Of a stretch of 64,000 nucleotides of DNA, positions 25,501 through 33,817 are shown in pieces. This stretch comes from Chitinophagaceae bacterium UBA4411. Its GTDB lineage: Bacteria > Bacteroidota > Bacteroidia > Chitinophagales > Chitinophagaceae. The notes beneath the pieces were generated by a model that saw only the letters and a list, made by a program, of their open reading frames with translations, made no database searches and was not told where the DNA came from. The stretch covers positions 406,266 to 470,265 of the forward strand of contig DGQP01000005.1 of the NCBI GenBank assembly GCA_002400415.1, read 5' to 3'. Positions within the stretch are counted from its first letter, which is position 1, and each line of letters starts with the position of its first letter. Both the position numbers and the translations under genes were made by a program.

Positions 25501-26154
25501 TCTGTTGCGTTTGAACCCACGCATCTGTACAGTACTCCCGGCACCTATAATGTTGTGCTGGTGGCTACAAATCCTAATACCTGTAATATAACTGATACTG
25601 CAAGATTCACAATTACGGTGGTTGCTATTCCAACGTCAAATTTCAGCTATACGCCAACAACACCAGTAGAAAATACACCTAACATTTTCACTAATCTTTC
25701 TTCACCGGATGCGGTCAGGTTTAAATGGCTATTTGGTGACGGGGATTCATTAGTAACAACATCAAGGGCTGACGTTCAGCATCAGTATAATGCCACCGGT
25801 ACATTTACTGCCTGTCTTATTGCATATAATGCAGCAGGATGCCCGGATACCAGTTGCCAGGATGTCCAGACAAGGGTGGTACCTGTTGTTGATGTGCCCA
25901 ATGCCTTTACACCGCAAAGCGGGGATGTGAATAGTAAGATTTTTGTCAGGGGGTTTGGTATCTCTAAAATGCGTTTCATCATCTGGAATCGCTGGGGCCA
26001 GAAAGTATTTGAGACCAGTAACCGCTCAGATGGATGGGATGGCAAATTCAAAGGGCAATTACAGCCAATGGATGTATATGCCTACACACTGGATATAGAG
26101 TTTTTTGACGGGGTTAAAACAACCAGAAAAGGGGATATAACGTTAATAAGATAG
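22531..26154 (+). CDS. PKD-domain surface protein with T9SS type B sorting domain
   Basis: Large secreted or cell-surface protein, 1207 residues. After a signal-like start (about 1-32), residues about 35-255 form the N-terminal domain often found before SBBP repeats (IEFIENKGQWDSRVKFKGDV). Next come beta-propeller-like SBBP repeats (about 265-750, pattern YIGGTANEQPHSLIVDNQGN). Four PKD domains follow (about 770-1110), marked by WNFGDG, WDFGDG, WDFGDG and WLFGDG. The end (about 1115-1207) is the gliding-motility-associated type B sorting domain (DVPNAFTPQSGD, IWNRWGQKVFE, GWDGKFKGQLQPMDVYAY). It is likely exported by the type IX secretion system and attached at the surface. A PorP/SprF gene follows after 17 bases. 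Confidence 0.9.
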   Translation: MNFSYFKENKLNLKHPVILAISLLSVLSLWSQDYNNIEFIENKGQWDSRVKFKGDVNAGAFFLRSGGFTVLQHNQQDLIALEEAWHGQQHGVVAKTGNMVLRSHAWNVDFLGADPVMEIAPDKGISTYNNYFLGNDPSKWASGCRIFQAVTLRNVYPNIDVRYYTSNGILKYDIIVRPGGNVSRIALQYEGVDKLQVKNKELIVGTSVGERKESAPYTYQSTAKGRAEVDCRYKISGNIVRFDIKDYDPSSTLIIDPTMVFCSFTGSTTDNWGYTATYGPDGSMFGGGIVRNANGFPASPGAFQTTYQGGSSGTQEGPCDIGIIKLSPTGNARVYATYIGGTANEQPHSLIVDNQGNLIMAGRSNSANYPTTSAGQIGTGGAFDIVVTKFNPTGTALLGSKKIGGTANDGVNITPGRGGVNSLQQNYGDDGRSEVIIDGGGNIYVASCTQSATDFPVTAGTFQGTYGGGTQDGVLMKFSSALAPLFISYLGGSSNDAAYVLSLGANGNIFVAGGTESANFPGNKSGTIGQTFNGNIDGFVAEITNNGSGIIRSTFIGTTGIDQVFGIQFDRNGFPYIMGQTTGTWVAQNATFSSPGGKQFIGKLRPDLSAYVYTTMFGTNSSIPNISPVAFLVDRCENVYVSGWGGLINPGIPSLYPNAGTTGMPVTTDALDPSTDGSDMYFFVLARDATSQLYGSFFGQTGGLVDHVDGGTSRFDQNGVIYQGICANCGRGATFPTTAGVWAPTNGSQNCNMAMVKIAFNLSGVGSDVESAINGVPRDTSGCVPLTVDFTDQIRNAQSYIWNFGDGSPQVGPLPAATGFTQSHTYTAVGTYQVMLIAIDPASCNIRDTSYIHIRVGDLRANVDFNAVKTGPCTSFQYQFNNLSVAPPSTPFQPTSFTWDFGDGSPTVVAGLNAVTHTYAAPGTYNVILRLTDTSYCNSPDADTLQLSVDENVDARFTTPATGCVPYTAVFDNTSIAGQTWEWDFGDGNTSVAFEPTHLYSTPGTYNVVLVATNPNTCNITDTARFTITVVAIPTSNFSYTPTTPVENTPNIFTNLSSPDAVRFKWLFGDGDSLVTTSRADVQHQYNATGTFTACLIAYNAAGCPDTSCQDVQTRVVPVVDVPNAFTPQSGDVNSKIFVRGFGISKMRFIIWNRWGQKVFETSNRSDGWDGKFKGQLQPMDVYAYTLDIEFFDGVKTTRKGDITLIR

Positions 26155-26171
26155 AAAAAGAGGAGCTGTTT

Positions 26172-27206
26172 ATGAAGCAACGAAAAATTATAACAGGATT
26201 ATGGCTGGCATGCATGCTTTGCCTCAGTACTTCAGCACAGGATCTTCATTTTTCACAGTTCATGAATTCGCCGCTGGTAACTAATCCGGCTAATACAGGT
26301 TTTATACCTGATGGAGATTACAGGCTTGGGGTCAATTACCGTAACCAATGGTCATCCATTATGACCATTCCTTACAAAACAATGAGCGTTTTTGGTGATT
26401 TTCAAACCATGAACAATGAGGATAATACAGGCTGGCTGGGTGTGGGCGGACTTATACTGAGAGATGTGGCTGGAAGCGGAAATCTTACTTCAACAAAAAT
26501 ATATGGCTCTGTTGCCTATCACCAGATGATTGACCAGGGCAGTTTGCTTAGCCTCGGCTTTAATGTGGGTTGGGCCAATAAAAATATCAATGTAACCAAC
26601 CTGAAATTTCCTGACCAGTTTGATGGGAAATTCTTTGATAATAAGCTTCCCACTTCCGTTACGCTGGATAGAAATAATATCAATTACCTTGATATGCAGG
26701 CCGGGGTTAATTATGCTTATTTCCCCAATAGTATGACCTATCTCAATGTTGGATTTTCAACAATGCATATTAACCGGCCAAGGGAATCATTTTTTAATGC
26801 CGTCTCGGGTATTGACAACAGGATATCTATGCGGCACAATGCTTTTATCAACGGAAGTTTTAAGCTGAATGAGCAATGGATCATCAACCCCAATGTCTAT
26901 TTTTCTTACCAGGCTAAATCGACTGAATTGGTGGGTGGCATAAATGCACATTATAATCTTTCAGGCGACGGGGAGAAGATACTGATAGCAGGCTTATACT
27001 ACCGCCACCAGGATGCGGTGATACCCATGATCGGTTTTGGACTAAAGGATTACAACTTTACTTTTACCTATGATGCCACGATGTCCACACTTCGCAATTA
27101 TAACAATACAAGGGGTGCTTTTGAGTTCTCACTGATCAAGCAGGGTGCTTTTGATCACTATAACGGGAACCGGCGGGAATCCATGTGTCCTTCTTTCCGT
27201 TATTAA
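26172..27206 (+). CDS. PorP/SprF family type IX secretion outer-membrane protein
   Basis: 344 residues with a signal peptide ending near SAQ (about 22). The mature start DLHFSQFMNSPLVTNPANTGF is the family hallmark, followed by GDYRLGVNYRNQWSSI and a predicted beta-barrel. PorP/SprF proteins are associated with surface delivery or anchoring of particular type B T9SS substrates. Its place 17 bases after a type B substrate gene suggests it serves that protein. A second copy of this gene pair is found at 39736-45143. The C-terminus ends CPSFRY, with the final aromatic residue of outer-membrane barrels. Confidence 0.92.
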   Translation: MKQRKIITGLWLACMLCLSTSAQDLHFSQFMNSPLVTNPANTGFIPDGDYRLGVNYRNQWSSIMTIPYKTMSVFGDFQTMNNEDNTGWLGVGGLILRDVAGSGNLTSTKIYGSVAYHQMIDQGSLLSLGFNVGWANKNINVTNLKFPDQFDGKFFDNKLPTSVTLDRNNINYLDMQAGVNYAYFPNSMTYLNVGFSTMHINRPRESFFNAVSGIDNRISMRHNAFINGSFKLNEQWIINPNVYFSYQAKSTELVGGINAHYNLSGDGEKILIAGLYYRHQDAVIPMIGFGLKDYNFTFTYDATMSTLRNYNNTRGAFEFSLIKQGAFDHYNGNRRESMCPSFRY

Positions 27207-27280
27207 CAAAGCATAATTTTCACTTTACCAATTCGCTGATAAGTACGATTTTTACAGCCTCAAGCCTGTAAAACAAACGA

Positions 27281-28699
27281 ATGGAGACATTAGCTAATCC
27301 TGCACTCACATCACATCATATTGAAGCCTTCAAAAAGATCGTTGGCGAGAGCTATGTTTTTGTAGATGAAGAATCTCTTGAAACGTATGCTCACGATGAG
27401 ACAGAGAATCTGCATTATCCTCCTGAAGCCGTTCTTAAACCCCGGACTACGGATGAGATTAGTGCAATCATGAAAATCTGTAACAAAGAAGGGATACGCG
27501 TAACGCCCAGGGGCGGTGGTACGGGGCTTAGCGGCGGTGCTTTAGCGCACCTGGGTGGCGTTGTTCTTTCCATGGAAAGAATGAATTCGATTATTGAAAT
27601 CGATGAACGTAACCTGCAGGTTACAACAGAACCGGGGGTTATTACAGAGGTTTTACAGGATGCCGTGAAAGAGAAAAAACTTTTTTACCCTCCTGATCCC
27701 AGCAGCCGGGGGTCTTGTTTTATTGGCGGTAACATTGCGGAGAATAGCGGTGGTCCCAAAGCGGTTAAGTATGGTGTGGTAAAAGACTATGTACTAAACC
27801 TGGAAATGGTATTACCTAATGGAGATATCATCTGGACGGGAGCCAACGTATTGAAAAACTCAACAGGCTATAATCTTACACAACTGGTAGTAGGCAGCGA
27901 AGGAACATTGGGTATTGTCACAAAGATTGTCCTGCGGCTCATTCCGCTTCCTGAATTTGATATCCTGATGCTTGTTCCTTTCAGGAACCTGGAGCAGGCG
28001 GGGGAAGCGGTGAGCGCCATTTTCCGGGCCGGTTTTATACCCAGCGCTATGGAGTTGATAGAGATTAATGCACTGAATATAGTCAGCAAATTTGTGGATA
28101 GTAATGCAGTGCAGGTTACACCCGATACTGCAGCTCACCTTATCATTGAAGTGGATGGTAATAATATGGATGTACTGATGCAGGAAATGGAGGCAATTGG
28201 AACTTTATTATCTCAATATGATACCGGTGATATTTATTTTGCGGATGATGCTCAGCAGAAAGCAGAATTATGGAAATTAAGAAGAAGAGCTGCTGAAGCT
28301 GTTAAACAGATTGGGTACACGATTGAAGAAGACACGGTCGTTCCCAGGGCCGAATTGCCTGCGTTAATCCGGGGTGTGAAAGAGCTGGGGAAAAAACATG
28401 ACTTTGAGGTGGTATGCTATGGGCATGCAGGCGATGGTAACCTGCATATCCGTATCAAGAAAGAAGGAATACCGAACAGCTATGGTAGTGAGGAAATGAA
28501 CAGGGTATTAAGGGAATTATTTCAATTGGTTAACGGCCTTGGAGGAACTATCAGCGGCGAACATGGCATCGGGCTGATTCAGAAAACATATATGGATATT
28601 GTTTGCAGGGAAGCAAATCTTCAGCTGATGAGGGGGATAAAAAAAGTTTTTGATCCTAATAATATCCTGAATGCTGGTAAAATCTTTGATGCATACTGA
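27281..28699 (+). CDS. FAD-binding oxidase, GlcD/D-lactate dehydrogenase type
   Basis: Flavin enzyme of the VAO/PCMH family, 472 residues, probably oxidising a 2-hydroxy acid such as glycolate or D-lactate. The N-terminal FAD-binding domain (about 40-220) has PRGGGTGLSGGA, PPDPSSRGSCFIGGNIAENS and GSEGTLGIVTKIVL. The C-terminal FAD-oxidase domain (about 230-470) contains CYGHAGDGNLHI and SGEHGIGLIQK, which supply active-site residues. No electron-acceptor subunit (glcE/glcF) is adjacent, so the substrate is uncertain. It is followed 25 bases later by an outer-membrane barrel gene of no obvious relation. Confidence 0.9.
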   Translation: METLANPALTSHHIEAFKKIVGESYVFVDEESLETYAHDETENLHYPPEAVLKPRTTDEISAIMKICNKEGIRVTPRGGGTGLSGGALAHLGGVVLSMERMNSIIEIDERNLQVTTEPGVITEVLQDAVKEKKLFYPPDPSSRGSCFIGGNIAENSGGPKAVKYGVVKDYVLNLEMVLPNGDIIWTGANVLKNSTGYNLTQLVVGSEGTLGIVTKIVLRLIPLPEFDILMLVPFRNLEQAGEAVSAIFRAGFIPSAMELIEINALNIVSKFVDSNAVQVTPDTAAHLIIEVDGNNMDVLMQEMEAIGTLLSQYDTGDIYFADDAQQKAELWKLRRRAAEAVKQIGYTIEEDTVVPRAELPALIRGVKELGKKHDFEVVCYGHAGDGNLHIRIKKEGIPNSYGSEEMNRVLRELFQLVNGLGGTISGEHGIGLIQKTYMDIVCREANLQLMRGIKKVFDPNNILNAGKIFDAY

Positions 28700-28724
28700 A
28701 AGTGTTTTACAATAAACCCATAAT

Positions 28725-29336
28725 ATGAAAAGAGTAATCATGATCTTGTGTGTGCTGTTGTCCGGGATTGTTTCCATCCACGCACAGGATAAGGAGGAAA
28801 GAGAAAAAGGAGGATTCAAAAAAGAAAATCTCTTTACCGGGGGCAGCATCTCGGCAGGATTTTCGAATAATTCGGTACTACTGGGAGGAAATCCTGTTTT
28901 TGGCTACAGTCTTACTGACTGGGTTGATGCCGGGCTTGTTTTAAATTATACCTACACGACCTACAGGGATTATAATTTTGTCTATAATGATAAACTCAGG
29001 CAGACAGTATGGGGTGGCGGGGCTTTTCTGAAACTGTACCCGGTCCGTTTTCTTTTTGTGCAGGGGCAATTTGAGCATAATTTTCTGAAACAAAAATTCA
29101 TCCCTTCTGCAGGGGTAACACAAGTCTACAATTCAGATGCCAGTAGTTTTTTACTGGGGGCGGGGTATGCCACGGGAAGATTTGGAAAAGGCGGCCCTCC
29201 ATTTTTCTATTTGTCAGTCATGTTTGATCTTATTGGGGATATCAATTCGCCCTATACAGATGGCTATGGCCGGGTTATCCCGATTGTAAGAGGTGGGATA
29301 CAGGTACCATTGTTTCAGGGAAGTAAAACCAACTAG
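28725..29336 (+). CDS. Predicted outer-membrane beta-barrel protein
   Basis: 203 residues with a clear signal peptide (cleavage after IHAQ, about residue 21). A charged stretch (DKEEREKGGFKKENLF) is followed by alternating hydrophobic and aromatic strands such as GYSLTDWVDAGLVLNYTYT and FLFVQGQFEHNFL, consistent with an 8-stranded barrel. No enzyme motif is seen. It is convergent with the LOG-family gene, with 7 bases between the two stops. I cannot assign a specific role. Confidence 0.75.
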   Translation: MKRVIMILCVLLSGIVSIHAQDKEEREKGGFKKENLFTGGSISAGFSNNSVLLGGNPVFGYSLTDWVDAGLVLNYTYTTYRDYNFVYNDKLRQTVWGGGAFLKLYPVRFLFVQGQFEHNFLKQKFIPSAGVTQVYNSDASSFLLGAGYATGRFGKGGPPFFYLSVMFDLIGDINSPYTDGYGRVIPIVRGGIQVPLFQGSKTN

Positions 29337-29343
29337 TTACTAC

Positions 29344-29880
29344 TTATAAGTGGGGAATTAATCCGGCAGGGCTGTTGATGACACTGATTCTCCGGGCAGC
29401 TTTTTCATAGAGAAATTTCTCCTGCTGCATCAATTCAATATGTTTGATGAGATGATCGTAAAACCCGTTACTGTTCAGGATAAATATTTCCTTGTCGTGA
29501 ATGGAAAGCTGGTTCCAGGTCAGCATTTCAAATAATTCATCCAGGGTGCCAAACCCGCCGGGTAATACAACCGCAGCATCGCACATGCTGTAAATAGTTC
29601 TTTTTCTTTCATGCATATCTTCTGTTATGATCAGCTGGCTGATTCCCGTATGCTGCCGTTCCCATTCCACCAATACTTTGGGGATGATGCCAATCACTTT
29701 CCCGCCGTTATCCATTACCGTATTGGCAATGGCTCCCATGATGCCAACATTGCCACCACCATAGATCAGGGTGATATTTCTTTCCGCCATCAGTTTACCC
29801 AGCTCTGCAGCCTGTTCCATATATAGTGGGTTATTACCGGTATGTGAGCCGCAAAAAACTGCAAGTGATTGTATTGCCAT
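29344..29880 (-). CDS. LOG family protein, Rossman-fold TIGR00730 type
   Basis: 178 residues from the ATG at 29880 (MAIQSLAVFCGS); the longer frame upstream is not family-like. The protein belongs to the lysine-decarboxylase-like/LOG family. The hallmark PGGFGTLDELFE and the N-terminal GGGNVGIMG nucleotide-binding pattern are present. Many members are cytokinin-nucleotide phosphoribohydrolases that cleave nucleoside monophosphates; in ordinary bacteria the role is usually nucleotide salvage or unknown. Single gene, convergent with the upstream barrel gene and divergent from the symporter at 29983. Confidence 0.9.
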   Translation of the reverse strand: MAIQSLAVFCGSHTGNNPLYMEQAAELGKLMAERNITLIYGGGNVGIMGAIANTVMDNGGKVIGIIPKVLVEWERQHTGISQLIITEDMHERKRTIYSMCDAAVVLPGGFGTLDELFEMLTWNQLSIHDKEIFILNSNGFYDHLIKHIELMQQEKFLYEKAARRISVINSPAGLIPHL

Positions 29881-29982
29881 AGTTCTGCTAAATTGCGGCA
29901 AAGGGATAACAAATTTGTTTATCTTCAAAATTCAGTATTGCACATTTTTATAATAAATATTCATTAACAGAAACCCGGTTGT

Positions 29983-31455
29983 ATGTCACCTGTTCTTCTT
30001 TTCTCCTTCGTTATCGGATACTTTTTATTGTTACTGGTAGTGGCCTGGTACACATCACGTAATTCTGATAATGAGTCTTTCTTTATTGGTAACCGCAATA
30101 GTAACTGGATGCTGGTGGCATTTGGTATGATCGGTACTTCATTATCCGGGGTAACCTTTGTCAGTGTACCGGGTGGTGTGGGTAAAGAATCATTTGCTTA
30201 CTTCCAGATTGTTTTGGGATACCTGGTTGGATATGTTGTTATCGCATATGTTTTATTGCCATTGTATTACCGGTTAAACCTTACTTCTATTTATAATTAT
30301 CTAAGCAAGAGGCTTGGGGTTAATTCTTATAAAACAGGAGCTTCCTTTTTTATTCTTTCCCGTACGTTAGGTGCTACCGCGAGGCTCTACCTGGTAGTTA
30401 AAATTTTACAAGATGCTATCCTCTCCAGTTTCGGAGTCCCGTTTTGGGTCACAACGCTGATTATTCTGGGTATGATCCTGATTTATACCTATGAAGGAGG
30501 TGTAAAAACAATTGTATTTACAGATACTTTGCAGACCACGTTTATGCTTGCAGGTTTGGTGGTATGTGTTATATATATGCTGCAGGCCATGGATATCGGC
30601 GTGGGCTCTGCACTTTCATCTATGGCTGATAAAGGATATTCAAAAATATTCTTCACTAACCCGGAAAGTAAACTATTCTTCCTGAAGCAGATACTGGCCG
30701 GGGCTTTTATAACCATTACCATGACGGGAATGGACCAGGAGATGATGCAGAAAACTATATCTGTAAAGACGCTCAAGGACTCACAGAAGAATATCCTGAC
30801 CTTAGGGGTGATCATGATGGTTGTGATATTTTTATTCCTGTTCCTTGGTGGCCTGTTGCATCTGTATAGTGCACAGCAAAATGTTGCCGCAACAGGTGAT
30901 AAACTGTTCCCGGAAATAGCCTTGCAGCATATGCCGTCCATCGTGTCAGTGATTTTTATTATAGCACTGATCTCTGCTTTATTTCCGAGTGCAGACGGTG
31001 CTATTACAGCACTGACCTCTTCCTTTTGTATTGATATATTGGGAATGCAGCGGCGTTCAGACTGGTCGGACCAGCAAAAAAAGAAAGTCCGCCAACGGGT
31101 GCACCTTATTGTAGCATTTATTTTCCTTTTATTTGTTATGGTGTTTTACCAGGTTAATAACCCGAGTATGATTGGAGTGATACTCAAGGTGGCGGCTTAC
31201 ACATATGGCCCCTTACTCGGCCTTTTTACATTTGGAATTCTTTCAAGAAGGCCTGTAAATGATAAACTGGTTCCGCTTATTTGCGTGGCTTCTCCTGTTA
31301 TCTGTTTCTTTCTCGACAAATTTCAGAAGCAGATTTTCGGCTCTTTTGAATTGGGCCTCGAATTGCTTGTTATTAACGGACTCCTGACTTTTACCGGCCT
31401 GTTCCTGATTTCCCGTAAAGGGGATGCCTCAGCGAGTATGCAGGCTAACACATAG
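29983..31455 (+). CDS. Sodium:solute symporter family protein
   Basis: Member of the SSS (SLC5) family, 490 residues with about 13 membrane helices in the inner membrane. Characteristic parts are the N-terminal ESFFIGNRNSNWMLVAFGMI, which includes the unwound first helix with GTSLSGVTFVSVPG, and the later ALISALFPSADGAITALTSS. These transporters use the sodium gradient to take up sugars, amino acids, carboxylates or vitamins. The substrate cannot be read from sequence, and the neighbours (LOG family, O-methyltransferase) do not point to one. Confidence 0.88.
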   Translation: MSPVLLFSFVIGYFLLLLVVAWYTSRNSDNESFFIGNRNSNWMLVAFGMIGTSLSGVTFVSVPGGVGKESFAYFQIVLGYLVGYVVIAYVLLPLYYRLNLTSIYNYLSKRLGVNSYKTGASFFILSRTLGATARLYLVVKILQDAILSSFGVPFWVTTLIILGMILIYTYEGGVKTIVFTDTLQTTFMLAGLVVCVIYMLQAMDIGVGSALSSMADKGYSKIFFTNPESKLFFLKQILAGAFITITMTGMDQEMMQKTISVKTLKDSQKNILTLGVIMMVVIFLFLFLGGLLHLYSAQQNVAATGDKLFPEIALQHMPSIVSVIFIIALISALFPSADGAITALTSSFCIDILGMQRRSDWSDQQKKKVRQRVHLIVAFIFLLFVMVFYQVNNPSMIGVILKVAAYTYGPLLGLFTFGILSRRPVNDKLVPLICVASPVICFFLDKFQKQIFGSFELGLELLVINGLLTFTGLFLISRKGDASASMQANT

Positions 31456-31474
31456 ACCTTAGGAACAGGTAAGC

Positions 31475-31482
31475 TATCTTTG
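31475..31482 (+). promoter_or_regulatory. Putative -7 promoter element
   Basis: TATCTTTG, an exact match to TAnnTTTG, lies 16 bases above the preferred methyltransferase start at 31498. No TTTG was found at -33. It argues against the more upstream TTG start at 31480, which lies inside this element. Confidence 0.5.
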
Positions 31483-31497
31483 CAAAAAAAGAAGGAA

Positions 31498-32136
31498 TTG
31501 GAGTTAATAAATCCGTTAGCAGAAACATATGCTGAAAAATATTCTTCAGCAGAAGATATGTTACTCAAAGAGGTACATGACTATACTCAGCAATACCACA
31601 AAGAGTATATCATGCTTAGCGGTCACTTGCAGGGGAAGGTGCTGGAGATGATCAGTTGTATGATCCGGCCGGCGCGGGTACTGGAGATAGGTACTTTTAC
31701 AGGGTATAGTGCATTGTGCCTGGCCAAAGGGCTTTCAGAAGATGGAATATTACATACTATAGAACTAAGGCAGACAGATGCAGATAAAGCAAGATATTTT
31801 TTTGATAAATCTCCTTATGCCGGGCGGATAATATCGCATACTGGTAATGCGTCAGATATCATCCCCGGGCTCAACGAAACCTGGGATCTGGTATTTATAG
31901 ACGCAGATAAACCGTCTTATATTGAATATTTTAACCTCGTTTTGCCCCGTCTTCGGCCAAAGGGTTTTATTTTAGCAGATAATATCTTTTTCCATGGCCA
32001 GGTGCTGGAAGAAGCGGTAAAAGGAAAAAGTGCCAGGGGTATCCAGGCGTTTAACGATTTTATTAATAAAAGAACTGATATAGAGAAAGTGATCTTAACA
32101 ATCCGTGATGGTTTGTACCTTATCAGGAAATTATAA
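31498..32136 (+). CDS. Class I SAM-dependent O-methyltransferase
   Basis: 212 residues if started at TTG 31498, which gives the family-like N-terminus MELINPLAETYAEKYS. The alternative TTG at 31480 falls in a promoter-like element. The motifs are those of O-methyltransferase family 3 (catechol OMT-like): LEIGTFTGYSALCLAKGL for S-adenosylmethionine, then FIDADKPSYIEYF and the metal-binding ILADNIFFHG. The likely substrate is a catechol-type or similar small hydroxyl compound, but it is not determined. The glucosaminidase gene follows 6 bases later, so the two may be co-transcribed. Confidence 0.9.
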   Translation: MELINPLAETYAEKYSSAEDMLLKEVHDYTQQYHKEYIMLSGHLQGKVLEMISCMIRPARVLEIGTFTGYSALCLAKGLSEDGILHTIELRQTDADKARYFFDKSPYAGRIISHTGNASDIIPGLNETWDLVFIDADKPSYIEYFNLVLPRLRPKGFILADNIFFHGQVLEEAVKGKSARGIQAFNDFINKRTDIEKVILTIRDGLYLIRKL

Positions 32137-32142
32137 AAGTGT

Positions 32143-33216
32143 ATGATGCGACCGGGTAAACAGTTGATTGGTGTTTTTTGTTTTCTTGTTCTCTCGTTCT
32201 CTGCAGGAGCACAACAAAGCCCTGTTGTTCTTGAATACATTAATACGTATAAGGAACTGGCAATTGCTGAAATGAAAAGAACAGGAGTGCCTGCTTCTGT
32301 CAAGCTTGCACAGGGTATACATGAAACAATGGCCGGGACCAGTAACCTGGTATTGAAATCAAATAATCATTTTGGGATAAAATGTAAGTCAAACTGGACG
32401 GGCGAATCCGTTTCTCATGATGACGATGCGAGAGGAGAGTGTTTCAGAAAATATACATCTGCAGAAGATTCATACCGGGATCATTCAGACTTCTTGAAAA
32501 ACAGCCAGCGTTACGCTTCCTTATTCCTGTTGGAGCCTACTGATTATCAGGGATGGGCTAACGGGTTGAAGAAAGCCGGATATGCGACAAATCCCAGGTA
32601 CCCGGCTATTATTATTAAGCTGATTGAAGATTATCATCTGCAGGATTACACACTGATTGCGTTGGGAAAAATGGAAATGCCTTCTCAAACAACAGCATCA
32701 GATAAAAAAGAAGAAAATGATAATAGCTATGCTATTAATACAAAAGAAGGGCAAAAAGAAACCGGGGAGATAGTTACTCCTCCAAAAAAAATATCTGCAT
32801 ACCCCGATGGTGAATTTAAGATCAATGAAACAAAAGTGATCTTTGTTACACAAGGAACATCTTATCTTAGTGTTGCACAGCAGTTTGATATTCCACTGGC
32901 TAAATTATTTGAATTTAATGAAATGGCTCCGGGTGAAACTGCTGATACTGACCAGTTACTGTATCTTCAACGTAAAAGGAAGGCAGGTAAAGCCGGTTAT
33001 CATATTGTACAACCCGGTGAAACTATGCATGATATTGCTCAGGAAGAAGCCTTGCGGCTGGAGTCATTGCTGGAGTACAACTGGCTCAGCAAAGGTCAGC
33101 AGCCTGCTGTAGGGGAGAGATTATCATTGCGGGCAAAGGCAGGCTCTATGCCCAGGCTTGCAGGCAAAGAAAATTATTCAACCAGTCCGGCAGCTCCTAA
33201 ATGGAGCCGTAACTAA
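32143..33216 (+). CDS. Glucosaminidase-domain peptidoglycan hydrolase with LysM domains
   Basis: 357-residue secreted cell-wall hydrolase. Signal peptide at about 1-24 (cleaved after GAQ). The glucosaminidase domain (about 25-170) has ASVKLAQGIHETMAGTS, with the catalytic Glu in GIHE, and NNHFGIKCKSNW. A low-complexity linker (about 180-225) leads to two LysM-like modules: VTQGTSYLSVAQQFDIPLAK at about 235-280 and YHIVQPGETMHDIAQEEALR at about 285-330. LysM modules bind peptidoglycan glycan chains. The enzyme probably cleaves after N-acetylglucosamine during growth or division. Two ATG codons in tandem could start it. Confidence 0.92.
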   Translation: MMRPGKQLIGVFCFLVLSFSAGAQQSPVVLEYINTYKELAIAEMKRTGVPASVKLAQGIHETMAGTSNLVLKSNNHFGIKCKSNWTGESVSHDDDARGECFRKYTSAEDSYRDHSDFLKNSQRYASLFLLEPTDYQGWANGLKKAGYATNPRYPAIIIKLIEDYHLQDYTLIALGKMEMPSQTTASDKKEENDNSYAINTKEGQKETGEIVTPPKKISAYPDGEFKINETKVIFVTQGTSYLSVAQQFDIPLAKLFEFNEMAPGETADTDQLLYLQRKRKAGKAGYHIVQPGETMHDIAQEEALRLESLLEYNWLSKGQQPAVGERLSLRAKAGSMPRLAGKENYSTSPAAPKWSRN

Positions 33217-33231
33217 AACTGCAAATAAACT

Positions 33232-33765
33232 ATGTCTGTCATTAAAGTACACGATAAATCTTTTGACACCTATCTTTCAGAAGAAGTCATCCAGAAACGA
33301 ATCAAAGAAATGGCAGCTGATATTAACCGGGATTATGCCGGTAAGAAACCTCTTTTTATCGCTATCCTGAACGGTTCTTTTATGTTTGCCTCGGATCTTT
33401 TTAAACATCTGTCTATTGATGCAGAAATATGTTTTATCAAACTGGCATCTTATAAGGGAATGAAATCATCCGGGAATGTGGTCACTTCAATCGGGCTTGA
33501 AGATGATCTTTTTGGGAAGGAAGTGGTGATTGTGGAAGATATCGTGGATACCGGGAAGACCCTTCATAATTTTTTACCCAAACTGCTTCACCAGCAACCC
33601 AAATCTCTAAAGATCGCCTCCTTATTGCATAAATCAGAAGCGACAGAATACCCGTTGCAACTGGATTATATTGGGTTTGATATCCCGAATAAGTTTGTTG
33701 TAGGTTATGGACTGGATTATGACGGGTTGGGCAGGAATCTGAAAGAGATCTATCAACTTGTGTAA
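33232..33765 (+). CDS. hpt: Hypoxanthine phosphoribosyltransferase
   Basis: Purine salvage enzyme joining hypoxanthine (and often guanine) to PRPP, giving IMP or GMP. 177 residues, normal length. The PRPP-binding loop VVIVEDIVDTGKTL (about 96-109) and the early ILNGSFMFASDL segment are the clear signatures. The C-terminal FDIPNKFVVGYGLDYDG provides the base-binding hood, with an Asp usual for 6-oxopurines. It lies 15 bases after the glucosaminidase gene. The next gene's longer potential start would overlap its last codons, but that start is not preferred. Confidence 0.95.
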   Translation: MSVIKVHDKSFDTYLSEEVIQKRIKEMAADINRDYAGKKPLFIAILNGSFMFASDLFKHLSIDAEICFIKLASYKGMKSSGNVVTSIGLEDDLFGKEVVIVEDIVDTGKTLHNFLPKLLHQQPKSLKIASLLHKSEATEYPLQLDYIGFDIPNKFVVGYGLDYDGLGRNLKEIYQLV

Positions 33766-33817
33766 ATACTTAGACGTCTCAGGGTTTTTTTGTATTTTTT
33801 CCCGCCAATATACCCGT